Positions 16,902-25,491 are shown, counted from the first letter of the stretch. The stretch is 45,860 bases of DNA from Caldifarciminota bacterium (GCA_025060715.1 JANXBG010000013.1:1-45860), one strand, 5' to 3'. Notes: generated from the sequence alone by a model not told the origin. A program made the numbers and translations.

Positions 16902-17733
16902 GAAAAAGTTGTCTTCTTTTCTCTTTTAAATCTTCTAAATAAAAATAGGGAAGTTTTATCTCACCTAAAAAGAGTTTTCCTTTTCTTCCACCATGACAAT
17001 CAGAGCCACCAGTGATTAGAAGATTATATTTCTTAGCAATTTCTAAAAAGTAATGGATATGGTATTCAGTATGTTCGGGATGATAGACTTCAATTCCTAG
17101 TATGCCCATTTTTATTAAAGGAAAGATAATCTTTTCAAAATCATAAGAAATCGGATGGGCTAAAACAGGAATTCCCTTAAAGTCTTTTATAAGTTGTAAT
17201 GCTTCGTTTGGACTTATTTCCATTTTGGGCACATAAGCAGGACAATGATAACCAATAAATTTCATAAAAGCTTCTTCAATATTAGAAACATAACCCTCTT
17301 CTAACAAAGCCTGGGCAATATGGGGTCTACCAACCGTTCCATTTTTGGCAATTTCTAATACCCTTTTTAACTCAATCTTTATTCCTTGCTTTGATAAATT
17401 ACCAATTATTTTTTCTGCCCTCTCTATCCTTTTATCCTGAACCTTTTTTAAAAAGGATTTAAGGGTAGAATTTTTATAATCTAATAGATAACCTAAAATA
17501 TGGATATCTTTATCTTCCATTACACAAGAAAATTCACAAGCGGGAATGATTTCTATTCCTAATTTTTCACCTATCTTCATTGCTTCTTCAATGCCAGCCA
17601 CCGCATCATGGTCAGCAATACCAATCGCCGAAAATCCTAATTCCTTTGCCTTTCTTACTACCTCTTCTGGTGAATAGAGTCCATCAGAAAAGATAGTATG
17701 AATATGAAGATCGCAATAACGAGAATCTTCCAT
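16891..17733 (-). CDS. PHP-domain phosphoesterase (TrpH/Rnm type)
   Basis: 280 residues. PHP-family metal-dependent phosphoesterase resembling YciV/TrpH (nucleoside 3',5'-bisphosphate phosphatase / 5'-3' exoribonuclease Rnm). Metal-binding signatures are DLHIHTIFSDG (residues 8-18), AIGIADHDAVAG, IPACEFSC, GRPHIAQALLEEGY, PVLAHP, and the closing GGSDCHGGRKG, in the normal order and spacing. The insert GYVSNIEEAFMKFIGYHCPAYVP is typical of this subgroup. It starts 6 bases after the formiminotransferase stop. The family also gave rise to tyrosine phosphatases of capsule clusters (CpsB type), but motifs and context fit the TrpH branch better. Confidence 0.88.
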   Translation of the reverse strand: MEDSRYCDLHIHTIFSDGLYSPEEVVRKAKELGFSAIGIADHDAVAGIEEAMKIGEKLGIEIIPACEFSCVMEDKDIHILGYLLDYKNSTLKSFLKKVQDKRIERAEKIIGNLSKQGIKIELKRVLEIAKNGTVGRPHIAQALLEEGYVSNIEEAFMKFIGYHCPAYVPKMEISPNEALQLIKDFKGIPVLAHPISYDFEKIIFPLIKMGILGIEVYHPEHTEYHIHYFLEIAKKYNLLITGGSDCHGGRKGKLFLGEIKLPYFYLEDLKEKRRQLFLDI

Positions 17734-17739
17734 TAAATT

Positions 17740-19242
17740 TTAAGAAAACCTTTTAAAAATTTTTTCTTCTAATTCTTTTAAAAGTTCCTCCCCTTCTTTT
17801 AAATAAGAAAGACTTTTTTCTTTCTTTTCTTTTTTAAATTCTTCATCTTTTAAAGAAATAAGATTAATTAAAACATTGTAATAGGCTCCTTTCATTGCTG
17901 AGTATAACAGATTTACCCCAACTCCACAATCAGAAATAGCATTTTTATTACCATATTCAGCAATAAAAGAAGATAATTTTAAAACCTCTAAGGATTTTTC
18001 CATTACCTCAAAAGGCACAGTAATAGCATTTTTTAATGCTTCCTCAATTTTATTATCCCGATTCATATCTTCCTTTGGTAATTTAAATGCATCCATAACC
18101 CGGTTAAAGGCATCGCAATCCAATTGGATAAGATTATAAAATCTTTGAGCATAAACATCTAATTTACTTCTTAATTCCTTCATCTTATCCTCATATTCTA
18201 AATATGCCTTTTTACCAATTGTTAAATTACACACCATTATTAATAAAGAAGTACCAAGATTAGCAGCCAAAGCAGAAACAGCACCACCACCCGGTGTTGG
18301 GGAAGGAGATGCTACTTCGCCAAGAAATCCAGCAAGACTTTTTGTCTCCGGAAGTCTTAATTCTAAAATTTGGTTTTCTTTGAAAGTATCAAGTTGAAGA
18401 TAATAAACTGCCGTATCAATCAGTGCCTTCAAAGGAACTAAGCCAACAATTTCTGATTCCCTTATCATTACTCCATATCTTTCTGCCTCTCTTTTCACCA
18501 TTTCAAATACCCGATAAAGGGGGGTCTGCAAATAATTAGTCATATTGATAGATACTTGAACACAATTCTTCTCTTTAATCTCAAAACCCAAGGCTTTCAC
18601 ATATCTTAATCCGCCATCTTTAAATCTAATTGCTTTTGCGATATTTTTTGCGATGTTTAAATCGGTGGTATTAAGATTAATATTATAAGCAATCAAAGGA
18701 AAACGAGCACCAACAACCGTTGCGCCAGCGGTAGGATGGAGTTTCGGTTTTCCAAAATCTGGCGCCCTTTCTGGATTTTTTTCTATCTCTTCTTTTAATC
18801 CTTCAAATTCACCTTTTCTAATATTTGCCAAATCCACTCGGTCGGGACGAGTTGCTGCTTGTTCATATAGATAAACAGGAATGTTTAACTCATCAGCAAT
18901 CCTTTTGCCCAATTTTTTTGCTAATTCCACACATTCCTCCATTGTTATTCCTGAAATAGGTACAAAGGGAATAACATCAGTAGCACCAATCCTTGGGTGT
19001 TCACCCTTATGCTTTGTTAAATCGATTAATTCACTTGCTACTTTTGTTGCTCGAAAAGCAGCTTCCAAGCAACTTTCGGGTTCACCGATGAAAGTTATTA
19101 CACTCCGATTATGATCGGGATTTGTTTCAACATCTAAGAGAAAGACATTTGGTACCGATAAGATTGCCGAGACAATTTTGTCTATAACTTCTTTTCTTTT
19201 TCCTTCAGAAAAATTGGGAACACACTCAACTATTTTTCGCAT
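17740..19242 (-). CDS. Bifunctional glutamate formimidoyltransferase / formimidoyl-THF cyclodeaminase
   Basis: 500 residues from ATG 19242. The N-terminal half (about 1-295: RKIVECVPNFSEGKRKEVID, DHNRSVITFIG, KHKGEHPRIGATDVIPFVP) is the formimidoyltransferase, moving a formimino group from formiminoglutamate to tetrahydrofolate. The C-terminal third (about 300-500) is the cyclodeaminase, marked by GEVASPSPTPGGGAVSALAA, which releases ammonia to give methenyl-THF. It thus links histidine (or purine) breakdown to one-carbon metabolism. The fused form occurs in animals and several bacterial groups. An upstream in-frame start (19275) would add 11 hydrophobic residues, but its codons overlap the promoter. 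No hut genes are adjacent. There is no Shine-Dalgarno at the ATG (see the promoter entry). Confidence 0.93.
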   Translation of the reverse strand: MRKIVECVPNFSEGKRKEVIDKIVSAILSVPNVFLLDVETNPDHNRSVITFIGEPESCLEAAFRATKVASELIDLTKHKGEHPRIGATDVIPFVPISGITMEECVELAKKLGKRIADELNIPVYLYEQAATRPDRVDLANIRKGEFEGLKEEIEKNPERAPDFGKPKLHPTAGATVVGARFPLIAYNINLNTTDLNIAKNIAKAIRFKDGGLRYVKALGFEIKEKNCVQVSINMTNYLQTPLYRVFEMVKREAERYGVMIRESEIVGLVPLKALIDTAVYYLQLDTFKENQILELRLPETKSLAGFLGEVASPSPTPGGGAVSALAANLGTSLLIMVCNLTIGKKAYLEYEDKMKELRSKLDVYAQRFYNLIQLDCDAFNRVMDAFKLPKEDMNRDNKIEEALKNAITVPFEVMEKSLEVLKLSSFIAEYGNKNAISDCGVGVNLLYSAMKGAYYNVLINLISLKDEEFKKEKKEKSLSYLKEGEELLKELEEKIFKRFS

Positions 19243-19247
19243 AGAAA

Positions 19248-19275
19248 ATAATAATAAAAAAAATTGAAAATTCAA
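19248..19275 (-). promoter_or_regulatory. Promoter of the formimidoyltransferase operon, probably leaderless
   Basis: On the minus strand: TTGAAT (19275-19270), 16-base spacer, TATTAT (19253-19248), then only 5 bases to the ATG at 19242. The gap has no purine-rich ribosome site. The predicted transcript would start at the A of the ATG or within two bases of it. Confidence 0.55.
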
Positions 19276-19596
19276 ATAGGCAGAAATTTACTTTTTGAGA
19301 AAGTCTAAACAAATAAAATAAGATATTAGAGCGGCAATAATTAAAAATTAGCAAAACTCTCAATTAAGTTAAGGATTTTAATTTTTTTCAAGGAAATAGA
19401 TTTAAAAAATAGGGAAGATAAAGAAAAAGGTAGAGGGAATAAATTGGGGGAACAGTATACTATACGATATAGTAACGATTTTAAAATACTGAATTTTTAT
19501 AAATATTTATAACACCCTTTGGTTTAGCAGTACTTTGCTACTTATTATTGGGTAACAGCTAATCATTAATATTAAAAATTGAGAAACTTTTAGATG
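19276..19596. other. Divergent intergenic region without a recognisable gene
   Basis: Between the two divergent promoters. I see no ORF with a ribosome site, no tRNA and no T-tailed terminator. It is A-rich at 19380-19440 and holds the inverted repeat at 19458-19474 and a weak 5-bp stem (TAGCA, 19525-19529, with TGCTA, 19536-19540). An upstream regulatory region or small RNA is possible but unsupported. Confidence 0.4.
19458..19474. repeat. Inverted repeat TACTATA-CGA-TATAGTA
   Basis: A perfect 7-bp inverted repeat with a 3-base centre in the middle of the gap between two divergent transcription units, a typical position for an operator. No regulator gene is adjacent, and AT-rich palindromes occur by chance. 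Confidence 0.35.
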
Positions 19597-19624
19597 TTGA
19601 AAAGAATTTTAAATTTTATAAAAT
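19597..19624 (+). promoter_or_regulatory. Promoter of the FG-GAP protein/birA operon, probably leaderless
   Basis: TTGAAA (19597-19602), 16-base spacer, TAAAAT (19619-19624), 6 bases, then ATG at 19631. No Shine-Dalgarno lies before the ATG. It has the same spacing pattern as the lysS and gamma-carbonic anhydrase starts. Confidence 0.5.
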
Positions 19625-19630
19625 TACAAT

Positions 19631-21127
19631 ATGATAGCATTAATTTTTAACCTGATTTTTGTTATCCCTCTTCCTAATAGTCCTTCTTGGCTCTCAATTG
19701 ATAATGATTATTCTACCGGTGGCGGCTTTTGGGATATTGATAATAATTCTTATATTGATTTTGTAACCAGTAATGGTAACGATATGGCAGAAAACCAAAA
19801 TGGTATTTATTTTAATTATTATGGTGAATTAGAAAGGACCTGTTCTTGGCGTAGTCAAGATTATGGATATTTTGGCCATTTATATCTTGGTGATGTGAAT
19901 AATGATGGTAATTTTGATTTGGCAGTTAGTTATTTAGGTATAGGTAATATCAGCGGTAAAATAAGAATTTATTTAAATAATGGACAAGGGTTAAATCCTT
20001 TACCTTATTGGTATTCTTCAGAGAATTTACATTCCTTTGATTGTTGTCTTGGCGATGTTGATTTAGATGGCGATTTAGATTTGGCAGTTGCGTGTGGTGA
20101 TGTTTATAATAATATCAATGAGCCAGCAAGGATTTATAGAAATAATAATGGTATTTTTGACACCATCCCCTTTTGGCTTTCCTCAGACCCTTCACCTTCG
20201 GATGCAATAAGATTTGTGGATATAAATAATGATGGTTATTTAGATCTAATAGTTGGCCACAGGAGAAGGATAAATGTTTATATTTCTAATAATGGAATTT
20301 TGCCGCAAAATCCAACAATAAGATTTTCCGTGGCCGGTTGGGTATTAAGGATGGCGGTTGGTGATTATAATAACGATGGCTATTATGATTTGGCAGTTGC
20401 TTCTAATGGACAATTGTCGGGTGACCGTTCGCGAATTCTTATCTATAGAAATAATCTTGGAGTTTTAGATACAGTTCCAATATATACTTTATTAACTAAT
20501 ACTCGTTATTCTTCAGTTGTAGCCTTTGGCGATTTGCAAGGTGACGGTTATTTAGAATTGGCTTGTGGTGGTTGGTGGGAAAGTGTTTGTGTTTTTGAAA
20601 ATCATCACGGTTCTTATTCCCAAACTCCGGAATGGTCTTATAATTGGGGAACAAATTTAGTATGTGAAAACATTATGTTTGGTTGCATTAGAAACGATCA
20701 TTTAAGAGATACAACCGAAATAAAAATTGGTAATGGTGAAAGAAAATTGTTTAATGTTAAAAAAATTCCACTCCAAAGATTAAATTCGGTTTATCTTAAT
20801 GGTAGAAGATTATCTTTTGAAGAATTTAGTTTTGATTATCTTACCGGTTATTTTACTTTTAGAGAAACGCCAAGAATTGGTGATACAATATTAATTAATT
20901 ATACCTATTCACCTTTTTGTGATTTGGGAATAACCAATTGGGACCGTTCCCGGGGTAATCTCTTATTTTTAAATACTACCAGTAGCGGAATTGTTCTGTC
21001 TGAGAAGAAAGAGATAGATAAGAATTATAAAGATATTTACAACATTTTTGGCCAAAAAGTTGAGTCAACGGAAAAGAAAAAGGGGGTTTATTTTATTAAT
21101 AAAAGGAAAATTGTTAAAATTAAATGA
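19631..21127 (+). CDS. Secreted FG-GAP/VCBS-repeat protein with sorting domain
   Basis: 498 residues. A short hydrophobic N-terminus serves as signal peptide. At least five FG-GAP/VCBS repeats carry a calcium-binding D-x-(D/N)-x-D-G-x-x-D-L loop: GDVNNDGNFDLAV, GDVDLDGDLDLAV, VDINNDGYLDLIV, GDYNNDGYYDLAV and GDLQGDGYLELAC, as in integrin-type beta-propellers. The tail (IYNIFGQKV, KKKGVYFINKRKIVKIK) is a type IX-like sorting domain. It is likely a surface or extracellular adhesive/binding protein; no enzyme motif is seen. The stop overlaps the birA start (ATGA), so a secreted protein and housekeeping genes share one transcript. Confidence 0.87.
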   Translation: MIALIFNLIFVIPLPNSPSWLSIDNDYSTGGGFWDIDNNSYIDFVTSNGNDMAENQNGIYFNYYGELERTCSWRSQDYGYFGHLYLGDVNNDGNFDLAVSYLGIGNISGKIRIYLNNGQGLNPLPYWYSSENLHSFDCCLGDVDLDGDLDLAVACGDVYNNINEPARIYRNNNGIFDTIPFWLSSDPSPSDAIRFVDINNDGYLDLIVGHRRRINVYISNNGILPQNPTIRFSVAGWVLRMAVGDYNNDGYYDLAVASNGQLSGDRSRILIYRNNLGVLDTVPIYTLLTNTRYSSVVAFGDLQGDGYLELACGGWWESVCVFENHHGSYSQTPEWSYNWGTNLVCENIMFGCIRNDHLRDTTEIKIGNGERKLFNVKKIPLQRLNSVYLNGRRLSFEEFSFDYLTGYFTFRETPRIGDTILINYTYSPFCDLGITNWDRSRGNLLFLNTTSSGIVLSEKKEIDKNYKDIYNIFGQKVESTEKKKGVYFINKRKIVKIK

Positions 21128-21831
21128 GGATAAAAAATATCCTATTTTTTGATAAAGTAGAAAGTACCCAACTTTTGGCAAAGGAATTTATTTTTTGTAA
21201 GAAAGATTTATTAATTGTTGCTAATGAACAGGAAAAAGGTTATGGTCGTTATCAACGTTTTTGGTATTCACCAATTGGTGGCTTATATTTTTCTTTTCTT
21301 TTAAATTTAGAAAAAGAGGAAATAATTTCTCCTTTTGATATAATTTTTCACATTGTTAAAAGTGTTACCATCTCTTGTGAAGAGGTATTCATTTTGAAAG
21401 AGAAATTACAGATAAAATGGCCTAATGATATTTATTATCAGGATAGAAAATTATGTGGCATCTTAGCAGAAAAATTTAACTCTTCTTTAATTTGTGGTTG
21501 TGGGATAAATTTGAATAATAATGAATTTCCCCAAGAGATTAATAATGCGATATCTTTAAAAGAGATTTTAAAAAGGGAAATAAATTCTTATGAAAAATTT
21601 CTTCTTTTAGAAAATATTTTACAGAAGATAAACTACCAGGAGATCAGAAAAGAAGATTTGCTTATTTTTCTAAAGGAGCGAAATTATTTAAAAAATAAGA
21701 AAGTTAAAATCTTGCTTTCTTATAAGAAAGAGATTACTGGTATTTGTGTTGATATTGATGAAGATTATTCACTCCTTTTAGAAAAGGGAATAAAAATTTT
21801 CAGTGGTGAGGTAGAAAAGGTTTATCTATGA
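21124..21831 (+). CDS. birA: Biotin-[acetyl-CoA carboxylase] ligase, no DNA-binding domain
   Basis: 235 residues. Attaches biotin to the carboxyl-carrier lysine of biotin enzymes through biotinyl-AMP. Motifs: FFDKVESTQLLAKEF (start of the catalytic domain), the biotin/AMP loop EQEKGYGRYQRFWYSPIGGL, IKWPNDIYYQDRKLCGILAE and CGCGINLNN. A small C-terminal SH3-like domain follows. The N-terminal helix-turn-helix of E. coli BirA is missing, so it is a group I ligase that does not itself repress biotin genes. It overlaps both neighbours by 4 bases. A birA-coaX pair is a common arrangement in bacteria. Confidence 0.92.
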   Translation: MRIKNILFFDKVESTQLLAKEFIFCKKDLLIVANEQEKGYGRYQRFWYSPIGGLYFSFLLNLEKEEIISPFDIIFHIVKSVTISCEEVFILKEKLQIKWPNDIYYQDRKLCGILAEKFNSSLICGCGINLNNNEFPQEINNAISLKEILKREINSYEKFLLLENILQKINYQEIRKEDLLIFLKERNYLKNKKVKILLSYKKEITGICVDIDEDYSLLLEKGIKIFSGEVEKVYL

Positions 21832-22571
21832 ACTCTTTAGCTTGTGATATTGGAAACAGTTTTGTAAAATTTGGCTTTTTTAAAGATAATCACTTAATAA
21901 TGGTAATGAATGTCAAAACAAAAGATTTATCAAAGGATAAAAGATATTTTTTCTTTTTAGATAAAGTAAAAGATGTTATCATCGCTTCGGTAGTGCCGAA
22001 AGCAAAAAAGATTTTAATAAGGGAAATTAAAAATTTTAATAAAAAAATAAACATTTATTCCCTTTCTGATTTAGAGATTGATTTTGATTATTCTTTATAT
22101 GAAAAAAATAAATTGGGTGAAGACCGGATTAGTAGTTGTTATTATGTCTATAAATTTTATAAAAAAAATGGTATTGTTTGCGATTTAGGAAGCGCTACCA
22201 CTTTTTCCTGTGTGAAAAAAGAAGGTATTTTTATCGGCGGTTTAATTTTACCAGGAATTTTAACATCCTATTTTTATTTGGCCCAAATTAAAAAGATTGT
22301 TAAAGATAATTTTATTTTTGATAAAGAAATAGAAGTAAAAGCCCTTTCTCCAAAAACAGCAGTTTTAGAGGGAATAAAATTTTTTGTTTTGGAAGGGTTA
22401 TCTTTTTTAATTAAAAAATATAAAAATAAGGTTGGTAAGGATTTTAAAGTTTTTTTAACTGGTGGACTTTCTTTTCTTTTTTATCCCTATCTTAAAGGAA
22501 TTGATTATTTTGAACCTTATCTTGGTTTAAAGGGGTTAAATCTTATTTTAAAGGAGGTTTTATGGGGTTAA
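21828..22571 (+). CDS. coaX: Type III pantothenate kinase
   Basis: 247 residues. First step of coenzyme A synthesis, phosphorylating pantothenate. ASKHA-fold markers: ACDIGNSFVKFGFF at the N-terminus (phosphate 1, D-x-G-N), KLGEDRISS (family GxDR motif, here G-E-D-R), VCDLGSATTFSCV (phosphate 2) and GGLILPGI, followed by LTGGLSFLF near the C-terminus. Length is normal for CoaX. It starts inside the birA stop and ends inside the start of the NYN gene. Confidence 0.91.
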   Translation: MNSLACDIGNSFVKFGFFKDNHLIMVMNVKTKDLSKDKRYFFFLDKVKDVIIASVVPKAKKILIREIKNFNKKINIYSLSDLEIDFDYSLYEKNKLGEDRISSCYYVYKFYKKNGIVCDLGSATTFSCVKKEGIFIGGLILPGILTSYFYLAQIKKIVKDNFIFDKEIEVKALSPKTAVLEGIKFFVLEGLSFLIKKYKNKVGKDFKVFLTGGLSFLFYPYLKGIDYFEPYLGLKGLNLILKEVLWG

Positions 22572-23083
22572 TTGGTGTTTTTTTGGATGTACAAAATATT
22601 CAAGAAACCTTTGAAAGACAAGGAAAAGAAGTGAGGTATGATGTTTTAAAAAGAAATATAATTATTCTAGGAAAAAAAGAAGAGGAGGAATACAAATTTA
22701 TTGCTTTTGTTCCCTATAAAAGGGATGATGAGCGAAGGCAGAGATTAATTGACGCTCTTTCTTTTCAAGGTTATCGGGTGGTTGCCAAGCAGACAAGAGA
22801 AAGGCTTGATGGTAGTATTAAAGCCAATATGGATATTGAGATAACCTTAGAGGTATTATCAATGATTAATTATCTTGATGGGATAATTCTTGTTACTGGT
22901 GATGGTGATTTTGTTCCTTTGGTTGATTATGTTTCTAAATTGGGTAAAAGAGTGGTGATAATTGGTTTGGGTCGTGGTTATACCTCAGTGGAATTGATTC
23001 GTGCTTGTGATGAATACTATAATATGGATGAAATGGAGGGAGTGATAAAAGAGGTCTATCCCTCTACTTTCAAAGAAGAATGA
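22562..23083 (+). CDS. NYN-domain (LabA/DUF88) protein, putative ribonuclease
   Basis: 173 residues. PIN-like NYN domain of the LabA/DUF88 group. Acidic metal-binding positions are visible in GVFLDVQNIQ (Asp9), NMDIEITLEVL and VTGDGDFVPLVDYV. The C-terminal part VELIRACDEYYNMDE is also typical. NYN proteins are metal-dependent RNases or RNA-processing factors; the substrate is unknown. A strong AGGAGG precedes the ATG. It overlaps coaX by 10 bases and tsaB by 4, so it is co-translated with tRNA-modification and cofactor genes. Confidence 0.88.
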   Translation: MGLIGVFLDVQNIQETFERQGKEVRYDVLKRNIIILGKKEEEEYKFIAFVPYKRDDERRQRLIDALSFQGYRVVAKQTRERLDGSIKANMDIEITLEVLSMINYLDGIILVTGDGDFVPLVDYVSKLGKRVVIIGLGRGYTSVELIRACDEYYNMDEMEGVIKEVYPSTFKEE

Positions 23084-23736
23084 TTTTAGCCTTAGAGACT
23101 AGTTCACCTAATTGCGAAATATCTTTTTTAAAAGATAATAAAGAGGTTTTTTCTATTTTTGCTGACACCCATTCCAAACACGAAAAAAACCTTATTTTAC
23201 TTCTTGATTTTTCTTTAAAATATTTAAATATCTCTTTAAAAGATATTGAATTGATTGGCATAAGTATTGGCCCAGGAAATTTTACGGCTTTAAGGGTTGG
23301 TTTAGCAACTTCCTTTGGGCTTTCCTATCCTTATAATATTCCTTTAAAAGGAATAAATACTTTAGATGCCCTTTATCATACCTGTTTATACTATTTTGAA
23401 GAGATTAAGGAGAAAAAAGTTGTTTGTGTAATTGATGCTAAAAGAGAGACCCTTTATAGTGCAGTTTATCAAAATCAAAAAAGGCTTACCGATTATCAGT
23501 TAATTTCTATTACTAAATTCCCAAGTCTTTTTCCTCAGGAAGAAGTTGATTTTATTTGCGGTAGCGGTATTCTTTTTTATCCCGAATTATTTAATAACTA
23601 TAAAAAGATTAATATTTATTATCCAAAAGCAAAAATTATAGGACTTCTTGCCCAGGAGGCAAAAAAGGAGGGGAAATTAGATGCTCCTTTTTCTCTTTCT
23701 CCCTTCTATCTAAAGGAACCGGATATTAGAAAATGA
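23080..23736 (+). CDS. tsaB: tRNA threonylcarbamoyladenosine synthesis protein TsaB
   Basis: 218 residues. TsaB is the scaffold partner of TsaD/TsaE in making t6A37 on ANN-decoding tRNAs. The ASKHA fold begins MILALETSSPNCEISFL and continues with the conserved ISIGPGNFTALRVGLATSFGL and PLKGINTLDAL. Length fits TsaB, which lacks the metal-binding His pair of TsaD. It overlaps the NYN gene upstream and the formyltransferase downstream by 4 bases each. TsaC, TsaD and TsaE are not in the window. Confidence 0.9.
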   Translation: MILALETSSPNCEISFLKDNKEVFSIFADTHSKHEKNLILLLDFSLKYLNISLKDIELIGISIGPGNFTALRVGLATSFGLSYPYNIPLKGINTLDALYHTCLYYFEEIKEKKVVCVIDAKRETLYSAVYQNQKRLTDYQLISITKFPSLFPQEEVDFICGSGILFYPELFNNYKKINIYYPKAKIIGLLAQEAKKEGKLDAPFSLSPFYLKEPDIRK

Positions 23737-24626
23737 AGATTGTCTATTTGTCAGCATCAATTTGTGGTTATGAATGGTTAAAGGAGATAATTTTGAACAA
23801 AGAGTGTGAAGTTATAGCCATTATTACTTTAAATAAATTTGCTAAAACAAAAATGTATGATGGGATACCTTGCGAAAAATGGTATGAATTTTTTTTGCCG
23901 GTTTATGAGATTTTTAATATTAACCAAGAGATTTCTTTATTAAAAAAGTTGAAAGGAGATTGTTTAATTGTTGGCGGTTGGCGACAAATTATTGATAAAG
24001 AGATTCTTTCTTTATTTAAAAAAGGGGTTATTGGTTTTCATCCAACTTTGTTGCCAAAAGGAAGAGGACCAAGTCCGATTATCAATTCAATAATGGCAGG
24101 AATAAAAGAAAGCGGTTTGACAATGTTTTATTATACAGAAAAAGTTGATAGCGGTCCGATTATTGGTCAAAAGGAATTTATTATTGAAGATGATGATTAT
24201 ACCTGGGATGTATATAAAAAAGAGATTGAAAAAGGAAAAGAATTGATAAGGGAATATTTACCTTTAATAATTAAAGATAAAGTAAAACCTCAATGTCAAG
24301 ATGAAAGACTAGCTACCTATTTTCCCAAATTGGATAAAAAGATTTTTAATCAAATAAATTTGGAAGATGGCTTAATTTATAATTATCGAAAAATCCGAGC
24401 ATTGTCAAAATACGGAAAAAATGAATTAGGACTTTTGTCTTACGAAGGTGCCTATTTTTATTATAATAATAAAAAAATAATTATTTGGAAAGCATCACCA
24501 ATAAAAGAAAAGGATTTTGGTGGGTTAAAATTAGATTTTAAGGAAGGTTCATTATTTTTAGAGAAGATTGAAATTGATGGAAAAGAATATGAGGGTTGGG
24601 GAAAAAAAATTGAGGATATTACTTAA
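23733..24626 (+). CDS. Formyltransferase-family protein with Asn-to-Gly at the catalytic position
   Basis: 297 residues. Member of the formyl-tetrahydrofolate transferase family (Fmt, ArnA N-terminal, sugar N-formyltransferases). The active-site block reads GFHPTLLPKGRGPSPI, followed by SGLTMFYYTEKVDSGPIIGQ. His103 and Asp139 keep the 36-residue spacing of the family's His and Asp, but the Asn normally two residues before the His is Gly101. The C-terminal part (about 205-297) resembles the Fmt-like accessory barrel. With a GNAT and a PIG-L deacetylase directly downstream, a role in acylating an amino sugar is more likely than initiator-tRNA formylation. Whether the Gly variant is active is uncertain; such variants occur in some LPS-related relatives. 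Confidence 0.8.
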   Translation: MKIVYLSASICGYEWLKEIILNKECEVIAIITLNKFAKTKMYDGIPCEKWYEFFLPVYEIFNINQEISLLKKLKGDCLIVGGWRQIIDKEILSLFKKGVIGFHPTLLPKGRGPSPIINSIMAGIKESGLTMFYYTEKVDSGPIIGQKEFIIEDDDYTWDVYKKEIEKGKELIREYLPLIIKDKVKPQCQDERLATYFPKLDKKIFNQINLEDGLIYNYRKIRALSKYGKNELGLLSYEGAYFYYNNKKIIIWKASPIKEKDFGGLKLDFKEGSLFLEKIEIDGKEYEGWGKKIEDIT

Positions 24627-25491
24627 TAATTCAACCTTTTATAAAAAATCTTATTATCGCTTGCCGGACGTTTTACACGAACTAAAACCAGAAAAAGGTC
24701 TTTTTCTTCTTTTGGATGAAAAAGAAAATCTTTTGGGTTTAAGTAAAGTTAAGGAACTTTTTTGGGACAGAAAAATTTTTGGATTTAATTGTGGCAGAAT
24801 TGAATATTTAATTTTTAGAAAAGAAGTTGATGATATTTTAAAAGAAATTTTTATTAGAGAAATCTTAAAGAGAAATAAAAATAAGAGATTTTTAGATATC
24901 AGCATTGAGGAAAAGGATAAGAAGTTAAGAAAGATTTTACTAAAATTGGGTTTTAAAGAGATGGTGAAATATGTGACTTATCATATCAGATTGCCAATAA
25001 AGTTTTCTAATTCTTTAAGAGAAAAAATAGAAGTGGCTAAAAAGGAAGATTTGGTCGAATTAGAAAAAATAAGTGCCCATTCCTTTTTTAATACCCGATT
25101 TTATAAAGACAAAAATTTCAAAAGAAAGTTAATAGAAAAATTTTATAAAGAATGGATAAGAAACTCTTTTAATAATAAGAAAGAACACCAAATTTTTGTT
25201 TATAAAATAAATAATAAAGTTATTGGTTTTATTAATTGCCGAATTTTGAAATTAAGCAAAAGAAAGATAGGAATCATTGATTTGATTGCTGTTGAAAAAA
25301 AATACCGAGGAAAAGGAATTGGCAAAAATTTGGTTAAAAAGGGATTAGAATATTTTCAAAGAAAAAGGGTAAAAGAAGTTTATGTGGAAACGGAAAAAGA
25401 AAATTTATCGGCTTTGCGATTATACAAAAGTTTAGGGATGAGAATTGTTGGCAAAAGAAATACCTTTCATTTTTGGTATGGAGAAAAATAA
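24577..25491 (+). CDS. GNAT acetyltransferase, WecD-like two-part architecture
   Basis: About 304 residues. The C-terminal GNAT domain (about 155-304) has the acetyl-CoA loop in DLIAVEKKYRGKGIGKNLV (R-G-K-G-I-G) and the closing SALRLYKSLGMRIVGK. The N-terminal half (LLGLSKVKELFWDRKIFGF and the following strands) resembles the degenerate first half of WecD, the acetyltransferase of a 4-amino sugar nucleotide. It probably acetylates an amino sugar. The start is uncertain: TTG 24568, ATG 24577, ATG 24589 and TTG 24610 (preceded by GAGGG/GGGG) are all in frame, and all overlap the formyltransferase. It overlaps the PIG-L gene by 14 bases. Confidence 0.8.
   Translation: MEKNMRVGEKKLRILLNNSTFYKKSYYRLPDVLHELKPEKGLFLLLDEKENLLGLSKVKELFWDRKIFGFNCGRIEYLIFRKEVDDILKEIFIREILKRNKNKRFLDISIEEKDKKLRKILLKLGFKEMVKYVTYHIRLPIKFSNSLREKIEVAKKEDLVELEKISAHSFFNTRFYKDKNFKRKLIEKFYKEWIRNSFNNKKEHQIFVYKINNKVIGFINCRILKLSKRKIGIIDLIAVEKKYRGKGIGKNLVKKGLEYFQRKRVKEVYVETEKENLSALRLYKSLGMRIVGKRNTFHFWYGEK

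Noticed and set aside
16891-17733. PHP protein as the tyrosine phosphatase (CpsB/YwqE type) of the Wzc-like kinase
   Set aside because: Motif order and the inserted region fit the TrpH/Rnm branch, and it is in an operon with formimidoyltransferase, 14 kb from the kinase gene.
19525-19540. Weak stem TAGCA/TGCTA in the divergent gap as a terminator or small RNA
   Set aside because: Five base pairs, a 6-base loop and no T-run; both flanking genes point away, so no terminator is needed there.
19593-19649. 18-codon ORF overlapping the start of the FG-GAP gene
   Set aside because: No ribosome site; it lies across the predicted promoter and is out of frame with the real gene.
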